From NCBI GenBank assembly GCA_023393115.1, contig JAEWMS010000005.1, positions 1-64,000 on the forward strand: a stretch of DNA of 64,000 bases, in the 5' to 3' direction. Source of the stretch: Bacillota bacterium. Its GTDB lineage: Bacteria; Bacillota; Clostridia; Acetivibrionales; DSM-1351. The stretch's first letter is position 1. Each line of letters opens with the position of its first letter. The translations under genes were made by a program, and so were the position numbers. The notes under the pieces are model-generated. The model was not told where the DNA came from. It saw only the letters and a list, made by a program, of their open reading frames with translations, and did not search any database. Below are positions 17,046-24,815 of the stretch, piece after piece.

Positions 17046-17675
17046 ATGGAAAGTGTATTTGTTTTTGACCATCCACTGATACAGCACAAAATTTCATTAC
17101 TTAGGGATAAGAACACAAACACTAAGGAATTTAGAGAGCTGGTTTCAGAAATTGCAATGCTTATGGGCTATGAAGTAACAAGAAATATGCCACTGAAGGA
17201 AGTCGAGATTGAAACACCAGTTGGAATTGCAAAAACTAAAGTTATTTCAGGTAAGAAATTAGGAATTGTTCCAATTCTGAGAGCCGGTTTGGGTATGGTA
17301 GACGGGATGTTGAGTTTGCTCCCTATGGCAAAGGTTGGACATATTGGTTTATATAGAGATCCTGAAACCCATGAACCTGTTGAATACTACTGTAAATTGC
17401 CTGTAGATGTTGAGGAAAGAGAAATTGTTGTACTGGATCCAATGCTTGCAACAGGTGGATCAGCATCAGCAGCTATTCAGTTTATTAAAAACAGGGGAGT
17501 TACAAATATAAAATTAATGTGCCTTGTAGCTGCAAAAACAGGTATTGAACGTATCCGCAAGGATCATCCGGATGTTGAGATTTACTGTGCAGCTGTTGAT
17601 GAGGTTTTAAACGATCACGCGTATATTGTTCCTGGTTTGGGAGATGCAGGTGACAGACTCTTTGGAACCAAGTAA
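17046..17675 (+). CDS. upp: Uracil phosphoribosyltransferase
   Basis: This enzyme salvages uracil by joining it to PRPP to give UMP. The 209-residue length and sequence are typical. The PRPP-binding loop is LDPMLATGGSASAAI (about 129-143); the uracil-binding C-terminal region is YIVPGLGDAGDRLFGT. GAGG precedes the ATG. The order rpiB-upp-dCMP deaminase-tagO/mnaA closely resembles the glyA-upp-mnaA neighbourhood before the atp operon in Bacillus, which supports conserved synteny. Confidence 0.97.
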   Translation: MESVFVFDHPLIQHKISLLRDKNTNTKEFRELVSEIAMLMGYEVTRNMPLKEVEIETPVGIAKTKVISGKKLGIVPILRAGLGMVDGMLSLLPMAKVGHIGLYRDPETHEPVEYYCKLPVDVEEREIVVLDPMLATGGSASAAIQFIKNRGVTNIKLMCLVAAKTGIERIRKDHPDVEIYCAAVDEVLNDHAYIVPGLGDAGDRLFGTK

Positions 17676-17748
17676 AACATAAAGGAAAATTATCAACTTT
17701 TATGCGAAAATCGGTGTGATAGAGCATAAATGTGGCAGGGGGGTATAT

Positions 17749-18186
17749 ATGAGGCCATCTTGGGATGAATACTTCATGCAGATAGTGGATTTGATAAAAA
17801 CCAGATCTACCTGCATGAGAAGACAGGTTGGAGCAATTATTGTCAAAGACAAAAGAATACTTTCGACCGGTTATAACGGTGCACCTGTAGGGTGCAAACA
17901 CTGTTCAGAAGTAGGCTGTTTAAGAGAAAAGCTTAATATACCTTCCGGTCAAAGGCATGAACTGTGCAGAGCCATTCATGCTGAACAAAACGCAATTGTT
18001 CAAGCCGCTTACAGCGGGACCAGTGTTAATGGTGCCACTTTATATGTGACAACGCAGCCCTGCGTTTTGTGCGCAAAGCTGGCTATCAATGCTGGAATAA
18101 CCCGTATTGTATTTAACGGGGATTATCCCGATGAACTGTCGATGACTCTACTTGAGGAAGCAGGTATCGAGGTAGTTAAGGTTTAA
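17749..18186 (+). CDS. comEB: Deoxycytidylate (dCMP) deaminase family protein
   Basis: The 145-residue enzyme converts dCMP to dUMP, feeding thymidylate synthesis. The zinc site is HAEQNAI with its catalytic Glu, and PCVLC (QPCVLCAKLA). A further Cys/His-rich insertion (GCKHCSEVGCLRE) is usual in the dCMP deaminase/ComEB family. I start at ATG 17749 behind a run of G (CAGGGGGG); the frame extends upstream to 17716 but that ATG lacks a ribosome-binding site. Despite the comEB name of the B. subtilis relative, nothing here suggests a competence role. Confidence 0.92.
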   Translation: MRPSWDEYFMQIVDLIKTRSTCMRRQVGAIIVKDKRILSTGYNGAPVGCKHCSEVGCLREKLNIPSGQRHELCRAIHAEQNAIVQAAYSGTSVNGATLYVTTQPCVLCAKLAINAGITRIVFNGDYPDELSMTLLEEAGIEVVKV

Positions 18187-18206
18187 TAATAAACTAAATC
18201 AGAGCC

Positions 18207-18236
18207 AGAGGGAGTTTCAACACCTCCCTCTATTTT
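18207..18236 (+). terminator. Terminator after the dCMP deaminase gene
   Basis: AGAGGGAG at 18207-18214 pairs with CTCCCTCT at 18224-18231, followed by ATTTTG. Confidence 0.65.
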
Positions 18237-18296
18237 GATGTTTGGAGACCAAACCGAAAGAAGTATTTTGACTTCTTCAAGAACGGAAGGTGTATA

Positions 18297-20585
18297 ATGT
18301 CTAGTGTTTTTGAGTATTTTAGTTCTTTCACCCTTGCTTTTATAGTTGCATTTTCAACAACTCCGGTGGTTAAAAGCCTGGCTTTTAGAATTGGGGCTGT
18401 TGATATCCCGAAGGATGACAGAAGAATGCATAAGCAGCCTATAGCAAGACTGGGAGGCTTTGCAATTATTGCCGGGTTCTTTGTGTCAATACTTTTCAGC
18501 ATTATTAGTTCCAAACTTTTGTCAGTTGGTACAGCTATTGAATTTGACACGCAGTTTTTTGGAATGCTGATTGGAAGCTCTATTATTGCAATCCTTGGCG
18601 TGATTGATGATATAAAGGCTTTAAGTGCAAAACTTAAATTTCCGATTCAGATAATAGCAGCCCTTATAGTTGCTGTTACAGGTACTAGGATCGACTTTAT
18701 AACCAATCCGTTTTCAGATATAGGTATTTCAACCTTTGGACCATGGATTTCTTACCCTATAACAATTTTATGGATCGTGGGAATTACAAATGCTATTAAT
18801 TTTATTGACGGTCTTGACGGCTTAGCAGCAGGAGTATCCTCAATCGGTTCTTTATCGCTGTTTTTTGTATCGGTTATCAGACCGGAGCCGGATATACATA
18901 CGGCAGTTCTGGCGGCAATTCTTGCCGGTTCAGCCCTTGGTTTTCTACCATATAATTTTAACCCTGCAAAGATATTCATGGGAGATACCGGAGCAACCTT
19001 TCTTGGTTTTATGCTTGGAACCATATCAATTCAAGGTACCTACAAGGCCTATACTGCTATAGCAATAGCGGTTCCGATTCTGGTACTTGCCTTACCTTTG
19101 TTTGATACCGTCTTTGCTATTCTGAGAAGAGTAGCTAGCGGAAAGTCGCCAATGACAGCAGACAGGGGTCACCTTCACCACAGGCTGGTGGATATGGGAC
19201 TCACACAAAGACAGTCTGTATCGCTGATATACATCGCTAGTGCAGCACTGGGCCTGTGTGCGGTGGTACTTGATTACAAAGGACCTGTAAGTGCAATAAT
19301 ACTTGTAATAGCAGTAGCAATTTTTGTTATAGTTGGTTCAATGTACATGAACGAGATGAACAATGCCAACAAGGCAAAGGAATGCCATCATCTTGAGAAC
19401 CCTGCAAGGTTGGCTGCAATTGGAGGTAGAAAATTGGAAAAGTTAAAAGTTATGACTATATTCGGAACAAGGCCTGATGCAGTTAAAATGGCTCCGTTGG
19501 TTAAGGAATTGGAAAAGAGTGAAAAAATAGATTCTGTTGTTTGCGTAACGGCGCAGCACAGGGAAATGCTGGATCAGGTGCTGAAGATGTTTGAAATCGT
19601 TCCTGATCACGACCTTAACATAATGCAAAGCAAACAGACTTTAACAGGCATCACCACAAGAGCTCTTGAAGGTCTTGAGAATGTAATAGATAGTGAAAAG
19701 CCCGATATCGTGCTGGTTCATGGGGATACTACCACTTGCTTTGTAGGAAGTCTTGCTGCATTCTATAAACAGGTGGCTGTTGGACATGTGGAAGCCGGCT
19801 TGAGAACCTTTGACAAATATTCGCCCTACCCTGAAGAAATGAACAGAAAGCTTACCGGAGCAATGGCAGATATCCACTTGGCACCTACAGAAACCAATAA
19901 AGCCAACCTGTTGAATGAGGGAGTAAACCAGGACACCATTTATGTTACAGGTAATACAGTAAATGATGCTCTGAAAACTACGGTAAAGGAAGACTATATT
20001 TTTGAGTGCGAAGCGTTAAGAAATATTGACTTCAAGAACAAGAGGGTTATAGCTGTGACAGCACATAGAAGAGAAAATCTGGGAGAGCCTCTTCGCAATA
20101 TTTGCCGTGCTCTTGCTACTATAGTCAACAATTACAAGGATGTTGAAGTAGTTTACTCTGTACATTTAAACCCGGCTGTTCAGGAGACCGCAAGGGAGAT
20201 TCTGGGAGACAGGGAAAGAGTTCATCTGATACCTCCTTTGGATGTGCAGGATATGCACAACCTAATGGCACGCTCCTACATGATTATGACAGACTCCGGA
20301 GGAATTCAGGAGGAGGCTCCAACACTGGGCAAGCCCGTACTTGTGCTTAGGAAGGAAACTGAAAGACCGGAGGCTGTGAAGGCTGGAACGGTAAGGCTTG
20401 CCGGAACAGTTCAGGAAGAAATTGTTGAGCATGCCTCAAAGCTCCTCGATGACAAGGCTGACTATGAAAAAATGGCCAGAGCCGTTAATCCATACGGCGA
20501 TGGGCATGCGTCTGAAAGAATTGTTCAGGTGCTGCTGTTCCATTTTGGCTTAACAGACCAGAAGCCTGAGGAATTTGTTGTATAG
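18297..20585 (+). CDS. Fused TagO/WecA glycosyl-phosphate transferase and UDP-GlcNAc 2-epimerase
   Basis: One 762-residue ORF joins two enzymes of wall-polymer synthesis. Residues 1 to about 355 are a polytopic TagO/WecA-type transferase that moves GlcNAc-1-phosphate to undecaprenyl phosphate; its motifs are GVIDDIKAL, NAINFIDGLDGLAAG, FMGDTGATFLG and RGHLHHRL. After a charged linker, residues 380-762 are a complete UDP-GlcNAc 2-epimerase (WecB/MnaA) making UDP-ManNAc, with GTRPDAVKMAPL, VHGDTTTCF, GHVEAGLRT, VTAHRRENLG and DSGGIQEEAP. In most bacteria these are separate genes. GGAAGG precedes the ATG. A strong internal Shine-Dalgarno and TTG lie at the junction (19422-19436). A terminator follows the gene. 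Confidence 0.92.
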   Translation: MSSVFEYFSSFTLAFIVAFSTTPVVKSLAFRIGAVDIPKDDRRMHKQPIARLGGFAIIAGFFVSILFSIISSKLLSVGTAIEFDTQFFGMLIGSSIIAILGVIDDIKALSAKLKFPIQIIAALIVAVTGTRIDFITNPFSDIGISTFGPWISYPITILWIVGITNAINFIDGLDGLAAGVSSIGSLSLFFVSVIRPEPDIHTAVLAAILAGSALGFLPYNFNPAKIFMGDTGATFLGFMLGTISIQGTYKAYTAIAIAVPILVLALPLFDTVFAILRRVASGKSPMTADRGHLHHRLVDMGLTQRQSVSLIYIASAALGLCAVVLDYKGPVSAIILVIAVAIFVIVGSMYMNEMNNANKAKECHHLENPARLAAIGGRKLEKLKVMTIFGTRPDAVKMAPLVKELEKSEKIDSVVCVTAQHREMLDQVLKMFEIVPDHDLNIMQSKQTLTGITTRALEGLENVIDSEKPDIVLVHGDTTTCFVGSLAAFYKQVAVGHVEAGLRTFDKYSPYPEEMNRKLTGAMADIHLAPTETNKANLLNEGVNQDTIYVTGNTVNDALKTTVKEDYIFECEALRNIDFKNKRVIAVTAHRRENLGEPLRNICRALATIVNNYKDVEVVYSVHLNPAVQETAREILGDRERVHLIPPLDVQDMHNLMARSYMIMTDSGGIQEEAPTLGKPVLVLRKETERPEAVKAGTVRLAGTVQEEIVEHASKLLDDKADYEKMARAVNPYGDGHASERIVQVLLFHFGLTDQKPEEFVV
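19422..19436 (+). promoter_or_regulatory. Internal ribosome-binding site and TTG at the fusion junction
   Basis: GGAGG at 19422-19426 is followed after seven bases by TTG at 19434-19436, in frame with the main ORF. Translation from here would yield a free epimerase beginning MEKLKVMTIFGTRP, which is where stand-alone epimerases start. Confidence 0.5.
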
Positions 20586-20597
20586 AGAGAATAGTTA

Positions 20598-20630
20598 ATT
20601 AAGGCTTGCTTGCGCAAGCCTTAATTTTTT
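20598..20630 (+). terminator. Terminator after the TagO-epimerase gene
   Basis: ATTAAGGCTTGC at 20598-20609 is perfectly complementary to GCAAGCCTTAAT at 20614-20625, with a TTGC loop and a T-run after it. Confidence 0.92.
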
Positions 20631-20661
20631 ATAGACTAATAAATATAGGAGGAAACCCCAT

Positions 20662-21222
20662 ATGATTAATCACACCGGAACTGATAACCTTGAGACTGAC
20701 AGACTCTTACTGAGAAAATTCGAATACTCGGATGCAGAAAGCATGTTAAGGAATTGGATTGCTGACCCTATAATCCAAATTAACTATGGTGAGCCGGTAT
20801 ACAGTACTGAAAAAGAAGTACACGAATTGTTAAACGGATGGATTTCCAAATATGAGGATAAATCATTTTATCGTTGGGCTATTATCCTTAAGGGAACAGA
20901 AGAGAATATTGGACAGATAGCTTTCTGCAGAGTATATGATGAGTTTTCCACTGTTGAAGTTGAATATTGCATCGGTACTAACTTCTGGGGGAAGGGGTAT
21001 GCCCCCGAAGCACTTACTGCAATATTACGTTACTCTTTTGAAAAACCTTGCTTTGAAAAGCTTGAAGCCTTCCACCGGATTCAAAACCCTGCATCGGGAA
21101 GAGTTCTCCAAAAAGCAGGTATGAGAATAGCGGATAACGTAAAAAGATTTGAATTGCTTAATGAACAGCCCTCTAACGAGGTATGCTACGCTTTGACAAG
21201 AAGCGAGTGGTTATGTATTTAA
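20662..21222 (+). CDS. GNAT family N-acetyltransferase (RimJ/RimL-like)
   Basis: The 186-residue protein is a GNAT acetyltransferase of the RimJ/RimL type. It starts with the typical LETDRLLLRKFEYSDAE, has the beta4 strand VEVEYCIGTNFWGKGYAPEAL that binds acetyl-CoA, and ends with NPASGRVLQKAGMR, the segment lining the pantetheine tunnel. AGGAGG precedes the ATG. The substrate cannot be told: related enzymes acetylate ribosomal proteins, small amines or antibiotics. It is monocistronic, between a terminator and the convergent motAB genes. Confidence 0.85.
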   Translation: MINHTGTDNLETDRLLLRKFEYSDAESMLRNWIADPIIQINYGEPVYSTEKEVHELLNGWISKYEDKSFYRWAIILKGTEENIGQIAFCRVYDEFSTVEVEYCIGTNFWGKGYAPEALTAILRYSFEKPCFEKLEAFHRIQNPASGRVLQKAGMRIADNVKRFELLNEQPSNEVCYALTRSEWLCI

Positions 21223-21261
21223 GTTAACTTATCTGTGATCTCATAACCTTTTACGACTGAA

Positions 21262-21290
21262 ATAGAATAAAAGGCCGACGTAAGTCGGCC
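21262..21290 (-). terminator. Terminator for motAB
   Basis: GGCCGAC at 21273-21279 pairs with GTCGGCC at 21284-21290 around a GTAA loop. On the minus strand the stem is followed by TTTTATTC, so it fits the end of motB; the plus-strand side lacks an immediate T-run. Confidence 0.7.
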
Positions 21291-21300
21291 CACAATAACT

Positions 21301-21331
21301 TTTCACTCTTCACTCTTCACTTTTCACTTAT
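21301..21331. repeat. Heptanucleotide repeat tract
   Basis: Four 7-base units, TTTCACT CTTCACT CTTCACT TTTCACT, end at the motB stop. It is the reverse-strand form of the GTGAA-type tract at 14669-14701. Confidence 0.7.
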
Positions 21332-22092
21332 TTAGTGTTTACATCCTTACTAGCCTCGCCCTGGCTTGAATCTTCAGTAAGAATTACAATATCAACTCTT
21401 CTGTTTTTCTCTCGGTTAGCGTCCGAATCATTTGGAACCAGAGGAGTATATTCTCCGTAACCTACAGCTGAAATCAATTGAGGGTCAAGACCACCCTTTT
21501 CCACAAGGATTCTAAGTACATTTGTAGCTCTGGCACTTGACAATTCCCAGTTCGAGGGGTATATGGAGCTTTTTATAGGCACATTATCGGTGTGACCCTC
21601 AACACGAATGTGTTTGTTTGGTATCTTTGATAAAATATCTTTACCGATTGCAAGTACCTTATCTTCCGATTCTTTCTCAATTTCTGAACTTCCGGACTTA
21701 AAGATTAGCCTTTCTTTGATGGATATAACAACTCCACGTTCCTGCCGTTTTACGTCTATACTTCCTTCAAGACCTTGTCCTTTAATCATTTGCTTTACTT
21801 CCTGAGTTATACCTTCTATTTGCTTGTCTTCAATTTCAGACGGGATGACAGGTGATGGCATGGTCGCAGGAAAATTAATAAGGGAGTTTCCCTGCCCACT
21901 ACCCTGAAGAACAGAATCAGAACCAGCGCCGAATACTGAACCAAAGGATTGTGATAGCTGTTGAAACTTTTGCGTGTCTACTTGACTATAAGCAAATAAT
22001 AAAATAAACAGAATAAGTAAAAGGTTCATCAAGTCTGCATATGTTAATAGCCAGCGTTCAGAATTATCCTTAACTAGTTTTTCCTTTGCCAT
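21328..22092 (-). CDS. motB: Flagellar stator protein MotB
   Basis: MotB forms the ion-conducting stator with MotA and anchors it to peptidoglycan. The 254-residue protein has one N-terminal transmembrane helix with the essential ion-binding aspartate (WLLTYADLMNLLLILF, Asp20), a plug and linker region, and a C-terminal OmpA-like peptidoglycan-binding domain (GHTDNVPIKS, SNWELSSARATNVLRIL, VGYGEYTP). The ribosome-binding site AAGGAG lies inside the end of motA, two bases separating the genes, so translation is coupled. No flagellar genes are adjacent, as is usual for motAB. A hairpin terminator follows. Confidence 0.93.
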   Translation of the reverse strand: MAKEKLVKDNSERWLLTYADLMNLLLILFILLFAYSQVDTQKFQQLSQSFGSVFGAGSDSVLQGSGQGNSLINFPATMPSPVIPSEIEDKQIEGITQEVKQMIKGQGLEGSIDVKRQERGVVISIKERLIFKSGSSEIEKESEDKVLAIGKDILSKIPNKHIRVEGHTDNVPIKSSIYPSNWELSSARATNVLRILVEKGGLDPQLISAVGYGEYTPLVPNDSDANREKNRRVDIVILTEDSSQGEASKDVNTK

Positions 22093-22094
22093 TA

Positions 22095-22907
22095 TTAAGC
22101 TTCAGCTCCTTCTTCAGCACCGACAACGGCTTTCTCTTTGTTGCCATTTAATTTTTCCATAAGATTTAGATTGAGCTTTTCCTTAATTATACGTGGATTT
22201 TCACCGGCCTGTATTGATAAAAGACCTTCAATAATTAATTCGTTAATCATTGTTTCACGAGCGGCCTTTGTTTTTATCTTATTACCAAAAGGTAACCATA
22301 CAAGGTTTGCAAAGGCAACACCATAAAAAGTAGCAATAAACGCACCTGCTATTTTCGGACCAAGTGCCAGCGGGTCACTTAAATCCTTTAGGATACTCAA
22401 CATACCCATAACCGTACCACAAACACCCATGGCAGGCCAGGTTCCTCCCATTGCTTCAAATATTTTTGCCCCTGATTCGTATATCTCACCCTGCAACTCA
22501 GTTTCTCTTGCAAGTATATCTTTTATAACCTCTGTTTCTATACCGTCAACAACAAGGGCAAGCCCTTTTCTTATCAAATCGTTTTTATTGGATTGGGCAT
22601 CCTGTTCCAGGCTTAGCAGGCCATCCTTTCTGGCTTTTTCAGAGAGGTCTGCAAGCTCATTAATAATATCTATTTCATTATAATTCTTTTGAGTGAACAG
22701 CATGGAAAGTGTGGACAACAACTTTTTAAACTCCGATAAGGGAAAGGCTACCAGCGTAGCACCGAAACCGCCGACAAAAACAATTAGAAAAGGACCTGCT
22801 CCCCATAGGCCTCGTAGTAATGACAAGTCAAAATGCCCTTCCTCCAAGTAGCCTAATACAACTCCTCCAAGACCCAAGATCAAACCCACAATGGTTGTAA
22901 TATCCAT
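22095..22907 (-). CDS. motA: Flagellar stator protein MotA
   Basis: The 270-residue product is the four-helix stator subunit that couples ion flow to the rotor. Helices lie near 5-20, 32-50, about 150-172 and 180-203, with a large cytoplasmic loop between the second and third. The signature GGTWPAMGVCGTVMGMLSIL and the following GPKIAGAFIATFYGVAFANLVWLPF are typical. AGGAG precedes the ATG at 22907. The gene is divergent from the atp operon. I saw no sigma-D consensus in its upstream region. Confidence 0.93.
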   Translation of the reverse strand: MDITTIVGLILGLGGVVLGYLEEGHFDLSLLRGLWGAGPFLIVFVGGFGATLVAFPLSEFKKLLSTLSMLFTQKNYNEIDIINELADLSEKARKDGLLSLEQDAQSNKNDLIRKGLALVVDGIETEVIKDILARETELQGEIYESGAKIFEAMGGTWPAMGVCGTVMGMLSILKDLSDPLALGPKIAGAFIATFYGVAFANLVWLPFGNKIKTKAARETMINELIIEGLLSIQAGENPRIIKEKLNLNLMEKLNGNKEKAVVGAEEGAEA

Positions 22908-23034
22908 ATTTTAACCACTCCTGAATAAAAATTCTTTTGTGCAAGAATAATAATAACTATAAACTTCTTTATGCACTTTTCATAAAAGGGTAATTGATTT
23001 ACCTTTTTCTCTGTGCTATTATTTAACTAATTTC

Positions 23035-23061
23035 ATGCTATGTTCTTATCCAACATAGCAT
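23035..23061. other. Perfect 10-bp inverted repeat between motA and atpI
   Basis: ATGCTATGTT at 23035-23044 and AACATAGCAT at 23052-23061 are perfectly complementary around a 7-base spacer. No T-run follows on either strand, so it is not an evident terminator. It sits midway between two divergent operons, a place suited to an operator, but no known binding consensus is recognised. Confidence 0.5.
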
Positions 23062-23145
23062 ATAGCAAAATAAACATAAATAAGTATCGTAATTTTTAAG
23101 CAGAAACTTAACAATTATTTACGGAGATTGTATAAAAAAACTATA

Positions 23146-23544
23146 ATGAGTAATATTTTAAAATTTTTTGTAAAAAGAGTAGTTGTTTTTTATGCAATTG
23201 CTCTTATAATATGCATGGTAGTAAGAGGTCCTAAGCTTGTTATGGTAGTTGCTCTTACAGCCGGTGTACTATTGTCGTTGTTGAGGTTTTCTGTACTTGA
23301 AGCGGTCTTTAAGCATTTACTTGGGGTAGCCGGTAAAAAGCGGGCTATAATAAATAATCTTGTTATATATTTATTATACATAGTAATAATAGGAATAACA
23401 GTAGTACTGGCCATGCAATTTGGAGTACATTCCTTAATGGCTGCATTGGCAGGAATACTTTCAGTCCCTATTATTGTAATGATAAATGCTATAACAGAAG
23501 CTTTTGGAATCACTAAAAATCACTATGGACAGAAGGTGAAATAA
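23146..23544 (+). CDS. atpI: ATP synthase subunit I (AtpI-like)
   Basis: The roughly 132-residue hydrophobic protein has four predicted membrane helices and sits first in the ATP synthase operon. AtpI helps assemble the c-ring and may carry magnesium; it is not part of the finished enzyme. Sequence conservation is weak in this family, so the call rests on position, size and topology. The start is uncertain: ATG at 23146 lacks a good ribosome-binding site, whereas TTG at 23128 lies only one base after GGAGA. atpB begins one base after its stop. Confidence 0.75.
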   Translation: MSNILKFFVKRVVVFYAIALIICMVVRGPKLVMVVALTAGVLLSLLRFSVLEAVFKHLLGVAGKKRAIINNLVIYLLYIVIIGITVVLAMQFGVHSLMAALAGILSVPIIVMINAITEAFGITKNHYGQKVK

Positions 23545-24267
23545 ATGCATGAAGAAATGAGCATGAGCGATAGGCTTATTCACGCAATGGAACCCCATAC
23601 CTTGTTTACAATTAAGCTTCCATGGTTACAGATACCTGTAGCTGATGTGGTTGTTGTAATGTGGGTAATTATGGCGGTTTTGATTTTTTTTAGTATTTTT
23701 CTTACTCGTAAGCTTACCGCCGTACCACACAAGAAACAAAATATTGCAGAGATCATAGTGGAATTTATAAACAATATTGCAAAGGATGCAATTGGTGAAC
23801 ATCACTGGAAAGCATTTGCCCCATATCTTGGCACAATATTCCTTTTCCTCATTTTTGCAAACACAGTATCAATTTTTAATGTAATACCGGGTGAAAGCTT
23901 CAAATTAAGGCCACCCACAAGAAATATAAACGTAACAGCATGTATGGCTATAATGTCAATCATCGTTGTTATTTACTCGGGTATTAGGTACAAGAAGATG
24001 AGTGGATGGCTGAAAAGCTTCATCGAGCCCATACCCTTGATGCTTCCATTTAAAGTACTTGATTATGGTATAAAACCGTTATCTCTTGCGTTACGTCTAT
24101 TTGGTAATATTTTGGGAGCTTTTATTGTAATGGAACTTATCTACATGGCATTGCCGCCGGTAGTACCTGCGGCACTCAGTATATATTTTGATTTATTTGA
24201 CGGAGCTCTACAAGCATACGTGTTTATGTTTTTAACTTCACTATATATTGCAGAGGCTATTGAATAA
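23545..24267 (+). CDS. atpB: ATP synthase F0 subunit a
   Basis: Subunit a forms the ion half-channels beside the c-ring. The 240-residue protein has about six helices; the essential arginine lies in KPLSLALRLFGNILGAFIV, and the GTIFLFLIFANTVS segment is the conserved channel helix. GAAGGTG precedes the ATG, overlapping the end of atpI. The next gene, atpE, starts 14 bases downstream behind AAGGGGGTG. Confidence 0.95.
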   Translation: MHEEMSMSDRLIHAMEPHTLFTIKLPWLQIPVADVVVVMWVIMAVLIFFSIFLTRKLTAVPHKKQNIAEIIVEFINNIAKDAIGEHHWKAFAPYLGTIFLFLIFANTVSIFNVIPGESFKLRPPTRNINVTACMAIMSIIVVIYSGIRYKKMSGWLKSFIEPIPLMLPFKVLDYGIKPLSLALRLFGNILGAFIVMELIYMALPPVVPAALSIYFDLFDGALQAYVFMFLTSLYIAEAIE

Positions 24268-24281
24268 GGGGGTGAATTAAT

Positions 24282-24506
24282 ATGACAGGAATAATAGCTA
24301 TAGCAGCAGCAATAGCAGTATTTACCGGAATTGGTGCCGGAGTTGGTATCAGTTTGGCAACAGGTAAAGCTGTTGAAGGTATTGCAAGACAGCCTGAAGC
24401 TGCCGGACAAATTAGAACAGTTATGCTCCTTGGTGCAGTTCTTGCCGAAGCAACAGCCATCTATGGCCTTGTGGTTGCGTTGGTTCTCGTATTCTTGAAA
24501 ATGTAA
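24282..24506 (+). CDS. atpE: ATP synthase F0 subunit c
   Basis: The 74-residue hairpin protein forms the rotor ring. The ion-carrying glutamate is in LGAVLAEATAIYGL of the second helix, and the polar loop is ARQPEA. In sodium-type rings a Gln replaces residue 32 of the Ilyobacter numbering and Ser follows the Glu; here the equivalent positions are Ile (GVGISLA) and Ala (EAT), which points to protons. A 15-bp hairpin follows the stop after about 30 bases, and then a 377-base gap with repeats separates it from atpF, unusual inside this operon. Confidence 0.96.
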   Translation: MTGIIAIAAAIAVFTGIGAGVGISLATGKAVEGIARQPEAAGQIRTVMLLGAVLAEATAIYGLVVALVLVFLKM

Positions 24507-24537
24507 GAATGGGCTGATAAGGGTTTCATGTAGTAAA

Positions 24538-24587
24538 TATCTGTGAAAGGTGCATACACCCAGTGTGTGTTACACCTTTCACAGATA
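24538..24587 (+). other. Strong intercistronic hairpin after atpE
   Basis: TATCTGTGAAAGGTG at 24538-24552 is perfectly complementary to CACCTTTCACAGATA at 24573-24587, a 15-bp stem with a 20-base loop. No T-run follows (TAGTAGTAAAG), so it is more likely an mRNA-stabilising or processing site than a terminator, which would suit the need for many c subunits. Confidence 0.7.
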
Positions 24588-24641
24588 TAGTAGTAAAGAC
24601 AATTGAGCAGGGCATAATCCCAGGCTATGATATAGAAAATT

Positions 24642-24712
24642 CCTATCCGGCTCACGGTAGGTGCGTTATATTATTAATTTTGTGAGCCAGAAAGGCGAAT
24701 GATACTTTTATG
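24642..24712 (+). repeat. Pseudoknot-forming direct repeat, copy 1
   Basis: This 71-nt module is repeated at 24816-24886 with 61 of 71 bases identical and no gaps. CCTATC (24642-24647) pairs with GGTAGG (24656-24661), and the loop sequence GGCTCAC (24649-24655) pairs with GTGAGCC (24682-24688), the arrangement of an H-type pseudoknot. It ends AGAAAGGCGAATGATACTTTTATG; that ATG opens a 49-codon ORF running to 24859. Confidence 0.75.
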
Positions 24713-24809
24713 AAAGAAAACCACTTTCAAAATAGTATGCCTCCGGCGGAATTTAGCACCGCCAGAATTTCGCACAAATGTGCGAAAAGGCGATGTGCAA
24801 AGTATCATT
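24698..24809. mobile_element. Small palindrome-rich insert with 11-bp terminal inverted repeats
   Basis: AATGATACTTT at 24698-24708 is perfectly inverted as AAAGTATCATT at 24799-24809. Between them lie three more hairpins: GAAAG/CTTTC, CCGGCGG/CCGCCAG-type, and a near-perfect TTTCGCACA/TGTGCGAAA palindrome at about 24768-24787. The size (about 112 nt), structure and position inside a conserved operon resemble a MITE or REP-like element. No transposase is present. Confidence 0.4.
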
Positions 24810-24815
24810 TTACGC

